A DNA stretch of 64,000 nucleotides, from the NCBI GenBank assembly GCA_028023455.1, contig JAQFVV010012400.1, forward strand, positions 11,911,748-11,975,747, written 5' to 3'. The position numbers were made by a program, and so were the translations under genes. Within the stretch, counting starts at the first letter, position 1, and each line of letters starts with the position of its first letter. Below the pieces are notes generated by a model. That model made no database searches and had not been told where the DNA came from. It saw only the letters and a list, made by a program, of their open reading frames with translations. Shown here piece after piece: positions 1 through 14,151 of this stretch. Origin of the DNA: Epiperipatus broadwayi (taxonomy: Eukaryota > Onychophora > Udeonychophora > Euonychophora > Peripatidae).

Positions 1-1582
1 TAAACCTGGCTACTGTTACAATATATAGACCTATTAAGTTGTGCCATCTGTTTTCAAAGATGTTTCAATTGTTACAATTTATAAAAATAGTGGGGTTACT
101 ATTTTAATTATTATGGAGTACTTTCAGGAATTTTATTGAATAGTTTGCTACTTGTTATAGATGAGTTTTATCGAAGATTTATTTTAGAGAATCAAGAAGC
201 ACTAGTATGATATTTTTATTGTCAAACAATTGCAAAAAAAAATATGTCATGAAAAAAGATTAATTTATACATTTCTTTTTTCATTTTGGCCCAGATATTT
301 AATCCAGTTAATCAAAAAGAATTGTGGCAATGTTTGAAAACAACTGCCTGATATTATAAGAGGAAATGTTATTACTAATGGCAGAAAATCTGAAATATTT
401 GAAATGGAAACATAAATTTGTACTAGCTTATACTTTTGTTTTCCATTTTTATGGCATTAAACTTTGAAATAGTTTGCAGATAGAAAATGTTATGAATTAA
501 GCACCAAGATATAATAGAAATATAATTATAAGATTTTTTATTTGAACTGATTAAAAGAAAAAACAAGAACTTCATCTTTATTTCCAGATTTACAATAAAT
601 TGACAGATGTGCTACTTTTTTCCAGCTTAATGTCTTGAATGCAGCCTGTAAAGAATTTAAATTTTAGTAATTAGAATTCAAAAATTCGGGCTAATTTATA
701 AGCTAGTATTGGGAGAGAAAAAAATCTTTAGCAACTTTTGGCTTAAATAGTTTTCAGAAGGTTGAGAATGTGGATCAGTTTAAAATATCTCTGCAGCTTT
801 TTAAAATAAAAACATAGATAGACTTCGATGGTGAATTACAGTACAGATTTGATGCCATTAGCAATTTAAAATATAGGTATTTCATTATAATGACATAATT
901 ACTTCAATTAAATTAGTTCTATATTGGGCTTGTCTTTTGACATAACATAAATGCATTGGAAAAAATGATCTAAAAGATGTTCTAAAGAATTTGGAATGTA
1001 TGATGACATGATTGTAAGACCTTTTATTATGTTCTTCAACTTATTTGATGTGATCTTCTTGAATCTACATTTGTAGGAGTATGTCATTGATTTAGGCATA
1101 TGAAACAAATGAAGAATAATAAATTTCATAAAAAAAAGTATTTTCTGATGATTTTTCTGGGAGAGTTTTTCCACATTTATATTATAAATATTATTCAAAG
1201 ACATTCTAAAGAGATACGGTATTAATTATTTTCATTGGAAAGATATAGCTGAAAGAATACAATACAAATCTACAATAGAAGAAAAACAAAGTTTTTCAAA
1301 GAGAAAAGTTTGCTTAGAAGAAGTGTAAAAAAAAAGAACAGTATGCTATATGTAAGAGAAAAACTTAAAGGACCAATATATAATACATATGGATGTATTT
1401 GTGATTCATGATTTGATTTATATTGTAATCACAAATTTTCTTTTTAAACTTTTGTTTTCCAAGTTGTTGTTTTTTTTAATTTCTGGAGTAAGGATGGCCA
1501 TACTACACTTAAATGTGTTACATTTGTGATGTCCCTAAGTAAAGTATGATTCATCTAATTGAATAATTTATTTGTGTTGTAG
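1..1582. other. Intron / upstream gene interior, no coding signal
   Basis: AT-rich sequence directly upstream of the first visible V-ATPase exon. No reading frame here resembles the V-ATPase, so it is read as intron. It ends in a T-rich stretch and a TAG acceptor next to 1583. No repeat with definable ends was seen. Confidence 0.6.
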
Positions 1583-1693
1583 AAATCTGTACAAACATTT
1601 CTGGTTGTCATAGCCGTCATATGCATTCCATGGATGTTATTCATCAAACCTTTCTATCTGCTGTATAGGAACAAACGAAATCGTCCGTTTCCA
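1583..1693 (+). CDS. V-type H+-ATPase 116 kDa subunit a, internal exon
   Basis: This exon encodes 37 codons of the membrane-bound a subunit of the V-ATPase, which forms the proton half-channels of the Vo sector. The frame reads from KSVQTFLVV through the membrane segment with the family motif IPWMLFIKPF, then a basic linker rich in K and R. The exon is bounded by a TTGTAG acceptor and a CCA|GTAAGC donor, and its 111 nt keep phase 0 at both ends. The motif corresponds to the VPWML..KP segment of animal a subunits, early in the C-terminal transmembrane domain. Upstream exons (cytosolic N-terminal half) lie outside the window. Identification rests on recognising the family motif and on the continuous frame across the next exons. 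Confidence 0.93.
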
Positions 1694-1776
1694 GTAAGCT
1701 TTTATTAAATCAAAAAATTAATGTAAATCATTGTAAAATGCTATTTAAAATATTTATTGTCATTTTCTGATTATAG

Positions 1777-1899
1777 AGCAGCAGCACACATAATTTAAAT
1801 AGTTTAGAAGCGGGAGACGAAACATCTGATGAAATGCGTGACGGAATCAGAGCTCATGCTGATACTGGGACTTCTGGTCATGGAGATCATGGTGGAGAA
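1777..1899 (+). CDS. V-type H+-ATPase subunit a, variable loop exon
   Basis: The exon of 123 nt (41 codons, phase 0 at both ends) lies between a TTATAG acceptor and a GAA|GTAAGT donor. It encodes the hydrophilic, poorly conserved loop between two membrane segments of subunit a. It begins SSSTHNLNSLEAGDE, is rich in D, E, H and G, and ends GHGDHGGE directly before the conserved FDFGD motif of the next exon. In other animals this loop varies most between paralogs and isoforms, so its sequence gives little functional information. A start two bases later would break the frame, so 1777 is the preferred acceptor. Confidence 0.9.
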
Positions 1900-1971
1900 G
1901 TAAGTTATTTGAATTTTATGCATTTAATAAAATAAACAATCAAATAATTCATCTTTTATTGAATTCATTGA

Positions 1972-4936
<2,965 letters not shown>

Positions 4937-5818
4937 CAGGGGTCGGCAACCTATGGCACCCGTGCCATATTTGGCACATCAACGATTATTAATGGCACTT
5001 GGAATAATTACAGCATCTTTTTTTTCGTTTTTACATTCAACATTTAATTTACCATTAATCATTATTTATCAGAAAATAATACACTTCACTTTATTTAAAA
5101 GATATTTTTGTTTTCAAGCGGAAAAAAATTCTGCATATTCACATTTTACTTCTGATAAAATTAAAAAAATGAGATTGTAATCCAAATAAAAAATTTATTA
5201 CTGATAGTTGAATAGTAAATAATCGTCACTCATTGGTGGCGTTTCTTTCAAAAAAGAGATTCTCATGGGATAGCGACTGAGAAATTCCTAAAATGTCCCA
5301 CAGAAGACAAATATGATATTCGCTCTTTTCATGACTCTTGGACAAATGAATATGAATTTGTACAGCAAAAAGATTGTGCTGTATCTACATTACGCTGTGA
5401 AAGTATTGTATGTCATACGTCAAGTGTACAAAGACATTATCAAACTAAACGTGTTCATGTTTAAAAACTCAGATGAGAAAAGTGAAGCTATAAAAAGAGC
5501 TGTTTCTGCCTTATAATTGGAACCCAAAATAAAGCCACAGAATGTAGTTATACTATTGCTCATTGTGTGGCTTTGAAAGGCAAACCTTTCACAGATGGAC
5601 AATTCATCAAAGAAACGTTTTTGAAAAATGCTGAAATCTTATTCAGTGATCTACCAAATAAACAAATGATACTGTCTAGAATTCAATAAATACCAGCTTC
5701 TGCATGATCAATTCAAAGAAGAATGACATGGCCAAAGATGTAACAACAAAAGAGAAAAACAGTTTGCAACAAGCTGTTTTATTCAGTTATTGTTGATGAA
5801 AGCACTGATGTAAATGAT

Positions 5819-6158
5819 GTGGTGCACCTAGCAATAGTTACACAATATTGTGACAACAATCATATTTATGAAGGAATGTGTTGCTTGATTCCTCTTACTG
5901 GTACAATAAAGGGACATAATATTTTCACTGCATTTTTCAATTATTTTGAAAATCAGAAAATCAACATAAATAAAATATTTAGTGTTAATACTGATGCCAG
6001 CCATGCAATGGTCGGAAAGGAAAGGGGATTTGTTAAACTTTTTGAAAATCATATTAAACATCGAATATTGAGTTTCCACTGCATTATGCACCAGGAAAAT
6101 TTAGTTGCAAAAATCTCTTTACAATGCTTGAATTCTGTAATAAACACTGTCATTAATT
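5819..6158 (+). pseudogene. hAT transposase fragment, central RNase H-like region
   Basis: The longest open piece of the transposase relic in the 4937-7439 element, about 113 codons. It contains GTIKGHNIFTAFFNYF, the VNTDASHAMVGKERGF segment (a catalytic-domain region of GTF2IRD2-like hAT proteins) and LSFHCIMHQENLVAK. The segment on its 5' side (VDESTDVND) is in the same frame but without a nearby start. The frame stops at about 6158 and homology resumes in another frame near 6170-6750, so the gene is broken. Confidence 0.8.
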
Positions 6159-6387
6159 AATTTCATAGTTTCTCATTCTTCATTAATACATAGGCAATTT
6201 AAAACCCTTTTGCAAGAAATAAAGAGTACATAAATAGACCTCCCTCTATACAGCAATGTTCATTGGATTAGTCAAGGTAATGTCTTGAACAGGTTTGTAT
6301 CATTTCTGAAAGAAATCAAGATGTTTCTTGATGAAAAAGAACAACATTATCCGGAAATAAATGATGAAGACAGGTTATGCAAATTGA

Positions 6388-6750
6388 TTGATGTACTTGA
6401 ATGAGTTAAACTTGCATTTGCAAGGGAAGGGTCAAATAATACTAGAACGTTTTGAATATTGGAAAGGATTTGCATCAAAATTAGATATATTTTGGTGTGA
6501 TATTACCACTAACATCTGCAAGTACTTTTCAAATGTAAAAGCCCATGTAAATCAATTTAACATTAACAAAGATGAACTTCAAAAATACATTGAAGTTCTC
6601 AGAGAAAAATTTTCCAAACTATGTGAAGACTTCCAAATACACACACCCATATTTTCTTTCCTCATCAAACATGACTTAATTGATTTAAAGATGATTCCAT
6701 TTGATTTATCTCTTTTTAAGTGGATGGATATTGATAGACTAAATTTGTAG
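6388..6750 (+). pseudogene. hAT transposase fragment, C-terminal half
   Basis: A second open piece of the same relic, about 120 codons, beginning in a LNELNLHLQGKGQ segment typical of the insertion domain of GTF2IRD2-like hAT transposases. It continues with a helical region (FEYWKGFASKLDIFW). It is out of frame with the 5819-6158 piece. The hAT C-terminal segment with HTKNILSSQRSCKTPEH follows near 6905-6960. Confidence 0.75.
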
Positions 6751-7248
6751 AATTGCAGAAAACTCTTGAAGGGAACTGTCTAGGAAAGTAAGCTGTCATT
6801 CTCAATTGTTGGATATCATTACCTGAAAGATTTAATTCCTTCAAAAAAACTGCTTGTACTCTGCTTTAGGCATTTGGTTCAACTTACTTATGTGATCAAA
6901 TTTTCTCACATACGAAAAATATTTTGAGTTCACAAAGAAGTTGCAAAACACCTGAACATTTAGAAGCATGCATGAAGCTAAAAGTGAGCAATTATATACC
7001 TGACATTGAGCAAAGAGGTACAAGGGCAATGTTCACATTAATTTATTTTAATAATAAAAAATGGCTAATCATATTAGAATTCATGATATTTTTTACTTAT
7101 TTAATTTATATATTTTGTATAGGTAAAAAGTTGTAATTTATAATATAAATTTTAATAAGCATGTTAAAAATTACAAATTTAAAAAAAAGGTATTTTTCAC
7201 ATTATTCTAATTATTTTAAAATATTGAATGACCAATAATATATAGATC

Positions 7249-7336
7249 CAGTTATAATGGACTTCAAAAGTATATATTACATAGTAGTATATATTATATA
7301 CTATAATATATATAACTTTGAAGCCCATTATAACTG
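7249..7336. repeat. Small palindromic MITE-like hairpin inside the hAT element
   Basis: About 23 bp starting CAGTTATAATGGACTTC is repeated inverted at the other end (GAAGCCCATTATAACTG) around an AT core, forming an 88-bp hairpin. It lies in the 3' part of the hAT element and so probably inserted after it. Confidence 0.6.
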
Positions 7337-7447
7337 AACCAATTTTGATAATATAATAAGGTTGGTAAAATCATTCGCACGCGGAACAACATCGTAACAT
7401 AGGTTCGGCACCACACTATTAAAAGGTTGCTGACCCCTGCGATATAC

Positions 7448-8100
7448 TCTGCTGTTTTTGAACCTATTACCGCATTCAGTATTTTTTAATGTATTTTAAA
7501 GCTTGATCTTGTAAGTGCGCAGTCATTTATTAATGATTGTTATTCTAATATAGTTAAATAAATACTTGTAGTTTCACCCTTCTTAATCAAGAAGTAATTA
7601 ATAGTCAAACCATCGAAGAATGTCCACCCTAGAGATTATTAAGAAATATAAAGCCTACAGTTTCTTTAGTGTATATAAATTAGCGATAATTAAACTATTT
7701 AGTTTCTAATTAATTTTTTTTTTTACCAGTAAGAAATGCAATATAATCATAAGTTTAAATCTAGTCATATGAACTTTTATTTTGCTTTTGTGTTTTTTTT
7801 TATTATTATTACTAATAAATTTATATATATGTAAGTGCGTGCATTTGTGTCTTGTTTACCACAATTAGTATTTATTTTTAATTTTAAGAATCTCTTGTAT
7901 CTTTCTGATCTCAGCAGGATATAAGAAAAAGAGCATGCAATAGTCATGTGGGAATTGTCCTAGGGGCATAAATAATGAGGTTCGCCTTTGTATTGTTTGT
8001 GGTAATGTTTATATCAATGTTACATACAGACATGTGAGTTGTGATCATTGCTTGATTCCTTAGATTAGTTTTGCTAACTATACAAATCTAACTGTTACAG
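7448..8100. other. Intronic AT-rich sequence, nothing recognised
   Basis: No open frame, no repeat with definable ends and no RNA gene was seen between the hAT element and the dispersed repeat at 8140. Confidence 0.4.
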
Positions 8101-8139
8101 CATATTTATATTATATATATTGTAATGGCATGCACCCTC

Positions 8140-8400
8140 TCAACAAGATAAGTTAAAGCAGTCGCATCTCACTATAGTCAGATTTAAGGTCTTCATATAG
8201 GATGCCACGAATGATGTGATTTAATTTTGATATAAAACTATATTTGTTCCCAATAACTAATTTACTATTAATAAATTATTATATCTAAACTACATCAAAT
8301 CAATTTCCACTTCAATTAACTTTACCGTTATGCTCAGATTTCGAACTCAAGGAAGTTTAACAATTTACTCTTTTCAGGGGTTTCTATCAGTATTCTAATT
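8140..8400. repeat. Dispersed repeat family E, copy 1
   Basis: This stretch shares two blocks with 25000-25250. One contains GCATCTCACTA, a block ending ATAGGATGCCACGA, and the sequence following it. The other contains TTCGAACTCAAGG then CTCTTTTCAGGGG. Spacing of the blocks is similar in the two copies. No coding potential was seen. The family is unidentified, possibly a piece of a long terminal repeat or a SINE. Confidence 0.5.
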
Positions 8401-9050
8401 AAATAAAACAAAATTGAAGACTTCATTTAATTTAATATAAAAAACATAATTATTTATTTAACAATTAAATAACTTAAATTTTACAATTATAAATATTCTA
8501 TTTACTTATGGTAGATATATTTTCTAACCTATAACACTACGTGATTTTACAATGTATAATAAATATAAGTATCCAAATATAAAGACTTTTATATTAACAC
8601 TATTCTATAATAATTAGATTATACAAATAATAATCCAATCATTTATATATAATATTTTCAATCGTTAAAATGATTGTACGTAACTTATATTTATTAATAT
8701 AAAAATATATATTTCACAACAATGTTAATCATTTATTCACTTATCATATATTACGGTTATTAGACTATTTGGATTAGTATAAACAATGTAGGGTCATGTC
8801 ATAGAAAATAATAGTATGTGAATTTAAAAATAATTTAATCTCTTACCTCCAAGTTCACTTTTTCCTTTTCCCATATTAATATTTCTTAACCTATATTTAA
8901 ATCTTTATTAATCATAAATAAAAATATTTTAAATTATTAATTCTCTCTTATTATTCATTTCTTTAATAAAAATGAATACGATAATAAAGGAAATGAAATT
9001 AATCTTTCCCAATTATAATTTTCAAAAAACTTAAATGGTATTTAATATTA
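8401..9050. other. Intronic AT-rich sequence
   Basis: Very AT-rich and without open frames. Nothing beyond simple A/T runs was seen. Confidence 0.4.
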
Positions 9051-9052
9051 GG

Positions 9053-9125
9053 GTATGAGCGCAGACTTTCACATGACCAACCACTCTCCACTCCATCTAA
9101 TAATGCTGATACACTTAAACACATA
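9053..9125 (-). repeat. Family B foldback element, 3' end fragment
   Basis: GGGTATGAGCGCAGACTTTC and the following 50 bases match the terminal part of the family B insertion at 10603, which has the same order CAGACTTTCACA, CTCTCCA, CATCT. The match stops before the ribozyme part, so this is a truncated copy. Confidence 0.6.
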
Positions 9126-10588
9126 TATGCAATAGTCTCAGATGTTCCTGGCATTCGCAAATGAAAATCCATCAAAGACGCAATTTTTAATTCCTTCGTT
9201 GTCAGACATTAAAGAGAATAATAGGATATCCCAAGTTGACGTTTTTTCCTCTTAGTATGTAGATTTCATCTTAATACACAGTTTCTTTATTAACAATTAT
9301 AATTCCATTTTGAAGATCTAACTTTTATATAATTTTAAGGCATTCAGCAAAAGATATTATTCACACATATATATTTGACTAGGCAAGTGCATTTTATATA
9401 TCCCATGATAAATTGGTGTTCTACCCACTTTGCATTTTCCTTATAATGTAAAGTACATTAAATCTAGTTGAAGTTTTTGTAGACATGTTCTTTTTTAAAA
9501 CGAAGTTTACATTTTAGAACATGTAATTCAAACAATTTTTATAGAACACGAAAATATATCCAAAATACTTCTTTAAACAAATATTAGAAATTTCTTCTAA
9601 TAAATATTAAATCGTTCAAAATATAGATTTTATCTTACATTGTTCTTTTAAATTCGAACATAGTATAAGTTTTTATGAGGATATAGCTGACAAAAAATAG
9701 AATCCTTAGTCTTCTAATAAAAAGAATAGAATTATTATATTATATCTCGCTCCATCAGCTTGCTGAAGCATACTCATTCTACATTGTTGCAATAACAATT
9801 CGATATTAAAACCCTAAGTTAATTTCATTTCCTTTAATTCGATAAACTATGTGAACCCAAGGGTCATTTATTACTTTGTCAACCATCTTCTCCTCAACAA
9901 CGTTTTTTTTTCATTTTAAAGAATGAAAAATACTAACTTACTAAATTATATATTTATTTTCATAAATATAATAAGAATACAAATATAATATATACATTTC
10001 GATTATATATATACTCCTTCAATATTAAAAATTTAAATTTTTTTTTTGCATTATGAATTTTTATCTGAAAGTGCTTTCTACATGCGTAAGTCAATTAACA
10101 ATGAAAAAACTTATAATAATTTATCGAATAATTTTGTTTTGAATCACACATGTGCATACATACATTAAGAAGCCAGCAATTTATTAGTCAAAAGCTTTTT
10201 TTTTTTTTTACAACCATAATAAAAATAAATTTAAGGCAAAAATTCTCATCTTTATTAAATTCACATAGTATAAACACCATTGATTTGTAGAATTTTTTTA
10301 TAAAATAGTTTTTTTATTTAAAAAAAAAAATAAGAAAAAAAATATCTTTTTAAAGAAATTTTTTAAAATAAAAATGGTTAAAAATGCCTAAATAGTAAAA
10401 AAAAGAAGCTACATACCTGTTAAGATTCTCTATTCTTTAATCGAGTCAATACCTGTATTTATACAACTTTAATCTCTTTTTTTTTTTTACTTCTGCTACT
10501 AGTGCCAAAGTTTAATTTAATTGCAACACTTTCATAATTATATTTATTTTGAAGATAAATCTCAAGGAACCTTGATATTAATGATTGC
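9126..10588. other. Intronic AT-rich sequence
   Basis: No gene, ordered repeat or RNA was recognised. Long T and A runs are frequent (for example near 10200, 10310 and 10480). Confidence 0.4.
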
Positions 10589-10700
10589 TAATAAAATTAT
10601 AAGGGATTCGAACTCAGACTTTCACACAATCCTCAACTCTCCATGCCATCTCATATTGCTGACCCACCTGATCACACACATGTTGAAAAAATAAATAATC

Positions 10701-10744
10701 ACCAATATACATATTTCATGCTAAACCAGCAATCATCAGTTCGT
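10701..10744 (-). ncRNA. Hammerhead ribozyme, type I, family B
   Basis: On the - strand: stem I strand ACGAA, core CTGATGA (10739-10733), stem II with TGCT pairing to AGCA, GAAA, a three-base-pair stem III (ATA with TAT), cleavage triplet ending in A, and stem I strand TTGGT. One base pair of the 5-bp stem I is mismatched compared with the other copies (ACCAA). All core residues are kept. Confidence 0.75.
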
Positions 10745-11418
10745 CCAGATTATTACCTCCACACATATATACAATCAGTGCTGAGCTTTATATTAAGATA
10801 GACAATCTTCATACTTTAATGGACAGACTTCAAACTACTCTAACTCACAACTCTTCAGTCATCCATTTCTTTGAAAATGTGATGATGGAACATTCAAAGC
10901 CCACATTAGTGCCACAGTTGTCATCCTACTCATGTTGACATTTAATCATTTTGATCCCTTATGTACTGGAGAATAATTCATTTTCATACATATGCGAGGG
11001 ATGGGAAAACCTTTACTGCACTATTTTTTAATAAGTAATTTAATACCCTGTACAGGCTTACACACACCTGCACATATATAATATAATGTATAAAGGATTC
11101 GAACTCGGACTTTCACGCGACCCTCAACTCTCCATGCCATCTCATATTCTGACCCATCTGATCATACACATGTTGAAAAGATAAATAATCTCCAGTACCT
11201 GAGAGGTCAGAATGACTAAACGTAAACATGGGTAGGATGTCAACCTTGGCACTAATGTGGGTTTTGAACGTTCCATCATCAGATTTTCAATGAAATGGAT
11301 GGCTGAAGAGTTGTGAGTTGGAGTAGTTTGAAGCCTGTCCATTAAAGTATGAGGATGGGTTATCTTAATATAAAGCTGAGCACTGATTGTATATATGTGT
11401 GTGGAGATAGTAATCTGG

Positions 11419-11464
11419 ACCAACTGATGATTGCTGGTTTAGCATGAAATACGTTTATATTGGT
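11419..11464 (+). ncRNA. Hammerhead ribozyme, type I, family B
   Basis: Stem I ACCAA (11419-11423) pairs with TTGGT (11460-11464). The core CTGATGA is at 11424-11430. Stem II TGCT/AGCA has loop GGTTT, and GAAA is at 11446-11449. Stem III ATA/TAT is closed by a 4-nt loop, and the predicted cleavage is after A11459. All invariant core positions are present, so self-cleavage is plausible. Confidence 0.8.
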
Positions 11465-11627
11465 GATTATTTATCTTTTTAACATGTGTGTGATCAGGTG
11501 AGTCAGCAATATGATATGGCATGGAGAGTTGAGGGTCATGTGAAAGTCTGAGATCGAAACCCTTATACATTATATATGTGCATGTGAGTGTAAGCCTGTA
11601 CACTGTACTAAATTAATAAAATTATAA

Positions 11628-12205
11628 TATTTTGCTTAAGGAATTATTTCAAATTGAACCGTGGATTATTTTAACATCCTGGAAGTGAAACTAATTCTGA
11701 TTATATTATCATTCAAAAATAACTGCATTTTTTTTGCTTGTGGAAAATAGTAGCAATAAATATTTTCAGATAGATGTTAGTTTTTCACACTTCTCAGGCA
11801 ACAAGGAAGAGAAGTGAAATGATTAGTAATGCTGTCAATCCTAATTGGTTTTTCATATAGTTAATTAAGCTCATATTTTTATATCACACACACAAAAAAA
11901 AAGGAATAAACAGACATTCACAGAATCAGTATTAATATTCAAGTATAAATTGAAAGCTAATTTCTCATACTTAGTATGTTGATTGCCAAAACATTTTGGA
12001 GTAAACTTCCCAGATGCCAAACTTATTTTAAAATTTTATTGTACTTAAACAAATAAAATCATCATTCAACTATATAAGTCTCTGTCTTGTCAGGTATAAA
12101 GTTTTTCTAAGTGGAGTTTTATTTAATTTCAGAAAAGATTTGTTTTGATTATGTTTACTAAAGTCATTATGAAATAATAATTTGCATAAGTGCCCTCAAT
12201 GGTTT
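11628..12205. other. Intronic sequence, nothing recognised
   Basis: AT-rich sequence between the family B insertion and a tRNA-like repeat. No open frame or repeat with ends. Confidence 0.35.
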
Positions 12206-12208
12206 AAT

Positions 12209-12300
12209 GCAGTGGTAGAATAGAAGATTCTGGGACTTAAGATCCATGGATTGCAAGTCTATTCAAACTTGTTATGATCTTCTGAATAATAATCTCTGAT
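12209..12300 (+). repeat. Possible tRNA-derived SINE head
   Basis: TGGTAGAATAG resembles a pol III A box. About 40 bases later, GGATTGCAAGTCTATTC resembles a degenerate B box, followed by a T-rich tail near 12300. The spacing is right for a tRNA-derived promoter. No second copy was found in the window, so the call is tentative. Confidence 0.35.
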
Positions 12301-13741
12301 TTTTTTCCCTCTTTATTTACTTGCATCAGATTAGGATTACCATTCATCATTGGCTGATGGAATTAGATGATTGGGTATCATAAATAAAAATTAGAAATTA
12401 TCTTAATTATTTCATTGTTTTTATATGTAACTCCATATTTAAATGTTAGATTATTATTTCAGTCAGAACAGTCACTTCTAAAAGTATCATATTTAAGTTA
12501 CTACTACAAGACAGAAATTATGGATTTACTGTATTTGATAAAGGATTGAGAAAGAAAATTTTTATAAAAAAATAGAAGTTTATAAAAACTTCTATTTTAA
12601 TGGAAAAATGATAAAATTATTCATATAAGTTACCAGGATGCCAGCTTGAAGTATTGTTTCAATAAGGAATAAATATATATCACATTTTATTATAAAAATG
12701 GAAAAATTATTTCTATAAAGTTTAGTCATATAATTTGTTATTATTGTGCTCATCTGAATCAGATCTGCTGCAGTAGGCCTACTATATTTGCAATATTTTT
12801 TTCCAGCTTGTGGTGCAAACGTTGAAAAAACAACCAATCATATCTTCTAAAACTATTGTTTGATCATATATAATATTGTTGTTTTTTTTTTTTAAGGTGG
12901 CTGCAAATTATAATACATACTTTATAAATAACAAATATAAGATCACTTAAAAATGTATTCAGTCTTATGTTTAATATTTATAGGGAAAACTTATTGTCCT
13001 TTACATTGTTATATATACTACTAGTTATCTTGCAGTCATTTGAAGAATAGAGTTATAAGACATAAAACAATTATCTTGGAAGAGCTGAACAACTGGTTAT
13101 TTTAGTTTAATGTCAAAGTTGGTAAAAATTTATTATTAGATAATATATTGACTGTTTAATCATATGCACATTTGGCATACAAATATATTTATTATGAAAT
13201 TTTAAAAAATGTACTAAATAATTTTTTTCTAAGTTTTTTAGTTTATTTTTTTTTAAATTCTGGATAACAAATTGCTGATTTGAAGATCATGGTCACAGTG
13301 ACACTAGCATATAACTAGACTTGATTATCCTTCAAGGAGATCATGAAATATTATAAATCATTTTAAGCTATAATAATCATAAAAAAAAAAAAATGTATAT
13401 AAACAGCAAATATATATATATATATATATTGTAATAAAAAGAGAGCAATATAAAAATATTGTTTTTTAAAGAAAAGAATACAGTCTTATTTTAGATGTAC
13501 TATATTCCTATGTTTTTAACAAATTTTAGCATATTTCATAAAATATATGTATAATTTTGTCTCAGAAGACAAATAATATGATATCTTTGTGAAATTGAAT
13601 TTAAAAAAAAAAAACAAACATTAAATTCAAAGCCTTTTAATATAAACTTGCTCTCAGATATACAATTACTTAATCTAATGCTAGTTTCATATGTGCACTG
13701 TCCAGTGTTGGAGCCACCATTCACATATCAAAGTAGACAAG
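12301..13741. other. Intronic AT-rich sequence
   Basis: Contains a short perfect hairpin near 12577-12597 (AGAAGTTT / AAACTTCT) and a TA microsatellite near 13410-13430. No coding feature was recognised. Confidence 0.4.
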
Positions 13742-13913
13742 AATAAGTTAATTGCCAATAAACATCACATGCATTTCTTATGCTTGCTTATAACTGTTAT
13801 TAAAACAGACAAAACTCTCCATACAGTATTGCCACTCAGTGCAAGCCTGAGTAATCGATGGATGTCAGAAGGCTTGTGCATAAAATCCCCATCTAGTACC
13901 TACTCATCCAATA

Positions 13914-13955
13914 TCCCCATACTAGTTTCTGGCTTGTGGCCTTCATCAGTGAGGA
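13914..13955 (-). ncRNA. Hammerhead ribozyme, type I, family A, intact core
   Basis: Read on the - strand: stem I TCCTCA, core CTGATGA (13949-13943), stem II GGC-CACAA-GCC, GAAA (13929-13926), two-base-pair stem III AC-TA-GT, cleavage triplet GTA, then TGGGGA, which pairs with TCCTCA through one G-U wobble. Every invariant hammerhead position is present. Other copies have GTC at the cleavage site and a second helix, ATCCAA/TTGGAT, extending stem I. That outer helix is lost here because the palindrome centre is close. Confidence 0.8.
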
Positions 13956-13975
13956 GCTAGGTGCAGTGCTCTCAG

Positions 13976-14034
13976 ATCCAAGGCTCCTCATTGATGAAAA
14001 CCTCAAGCCAAAAACTAGTCTGGGGATATTGGAT
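13976..14034 (+). ncRNA. Decayed hammerhead ribozyme, family A
   Basis: Outer helix ATCCAA/TTGGAT and inner helix TCCTCA/TGGGGA are intact and the GTC site is kept. The core, however, reads TTGATGA (first C lost) and GAAA has become AAAA. Both changes should abolish cleavage. Confidence 0.7.
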
Positions 14035-14151
14035 AAGTAGACACTAGATGGGGATTTTATGCACAAGCCTTCTGGCATCCATTGATTACTCTGGCTTGCA
14101 CTGAGTGGCAATACTGTATGGAGAGTTTTGCCTGTTTTAATAAGTTAATTG

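Larger units (their letters stand above)
4937..7439 (+). mobile_element. hAT transposon, GTF2IRD2-like (Charlie-type) transposase, degraded
   Basis: The element begins CAGGGGTCGGCAACCT and ends AGGTTGCTGACCCCTG, an imperfect terminal inverted repeat typical of hAT elements. It is flanked by the 8-bp duplication CGATATAC at 4929-4936 and 7440-7447, the hAT hallmark. The + strand holds a transposase relic in several frames. Pieces include a GKPFTDGQFIKETF-like segment near 5573-5630, an IVDESTDVND segment near 5790, SFHCIMHQENLVAK at about 6070-6110, and a C-terminal dimerisation-domain-like segment near 6875-6960. Many stops and frameshifts make it non-autonomous. A small hairpin insertion sits at 7249-7336. 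Confidence 0.92.
10603..11613. mobile_element. Foldback retroelement family B, copy 1, with hammerhead ribozymes
   Basis: A 1011-bp insertion flanked by the perfect 14-bp direct duplication TAATAAAATTATAA (10589-10602 and 11614-11627). It holds a - strand unit (10603 to about 11040), a second, truncated - strand unit head-to-tail behind it (about 11045-11190), and a + strand unit (about 11190-11613) inverted to both. The outer units carry a hammerhead ribozyme each. No protein is encoded. TSD length and lack of a fixed target argue against a DNA transposon. A Penelope-like or retrozyme-type element fits best, and inverted dimeric copies are known for Penelope-like elements. Confidence 0.8.
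13755..14138. mobile_element. Foldback retroelement family A, copy 1, with hammerhead ribozymes
   Basis: A 384-bp insertion flanked by the perfect 13-bp duplication AATAAGTTAATTG (13742-13754 and 14139-14151). It starts CCAATAAACATCAC and ends TTTTGCCTGTTTT. Most of it is palindromic: each arm contains a hammerhead, one intact on the - strand and one decayed on the + strand, facing away from a short centre near 13960. Related copies lie at 21341-22027 and 49003-49300. No protein is encoded. Confidence 0.82.
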
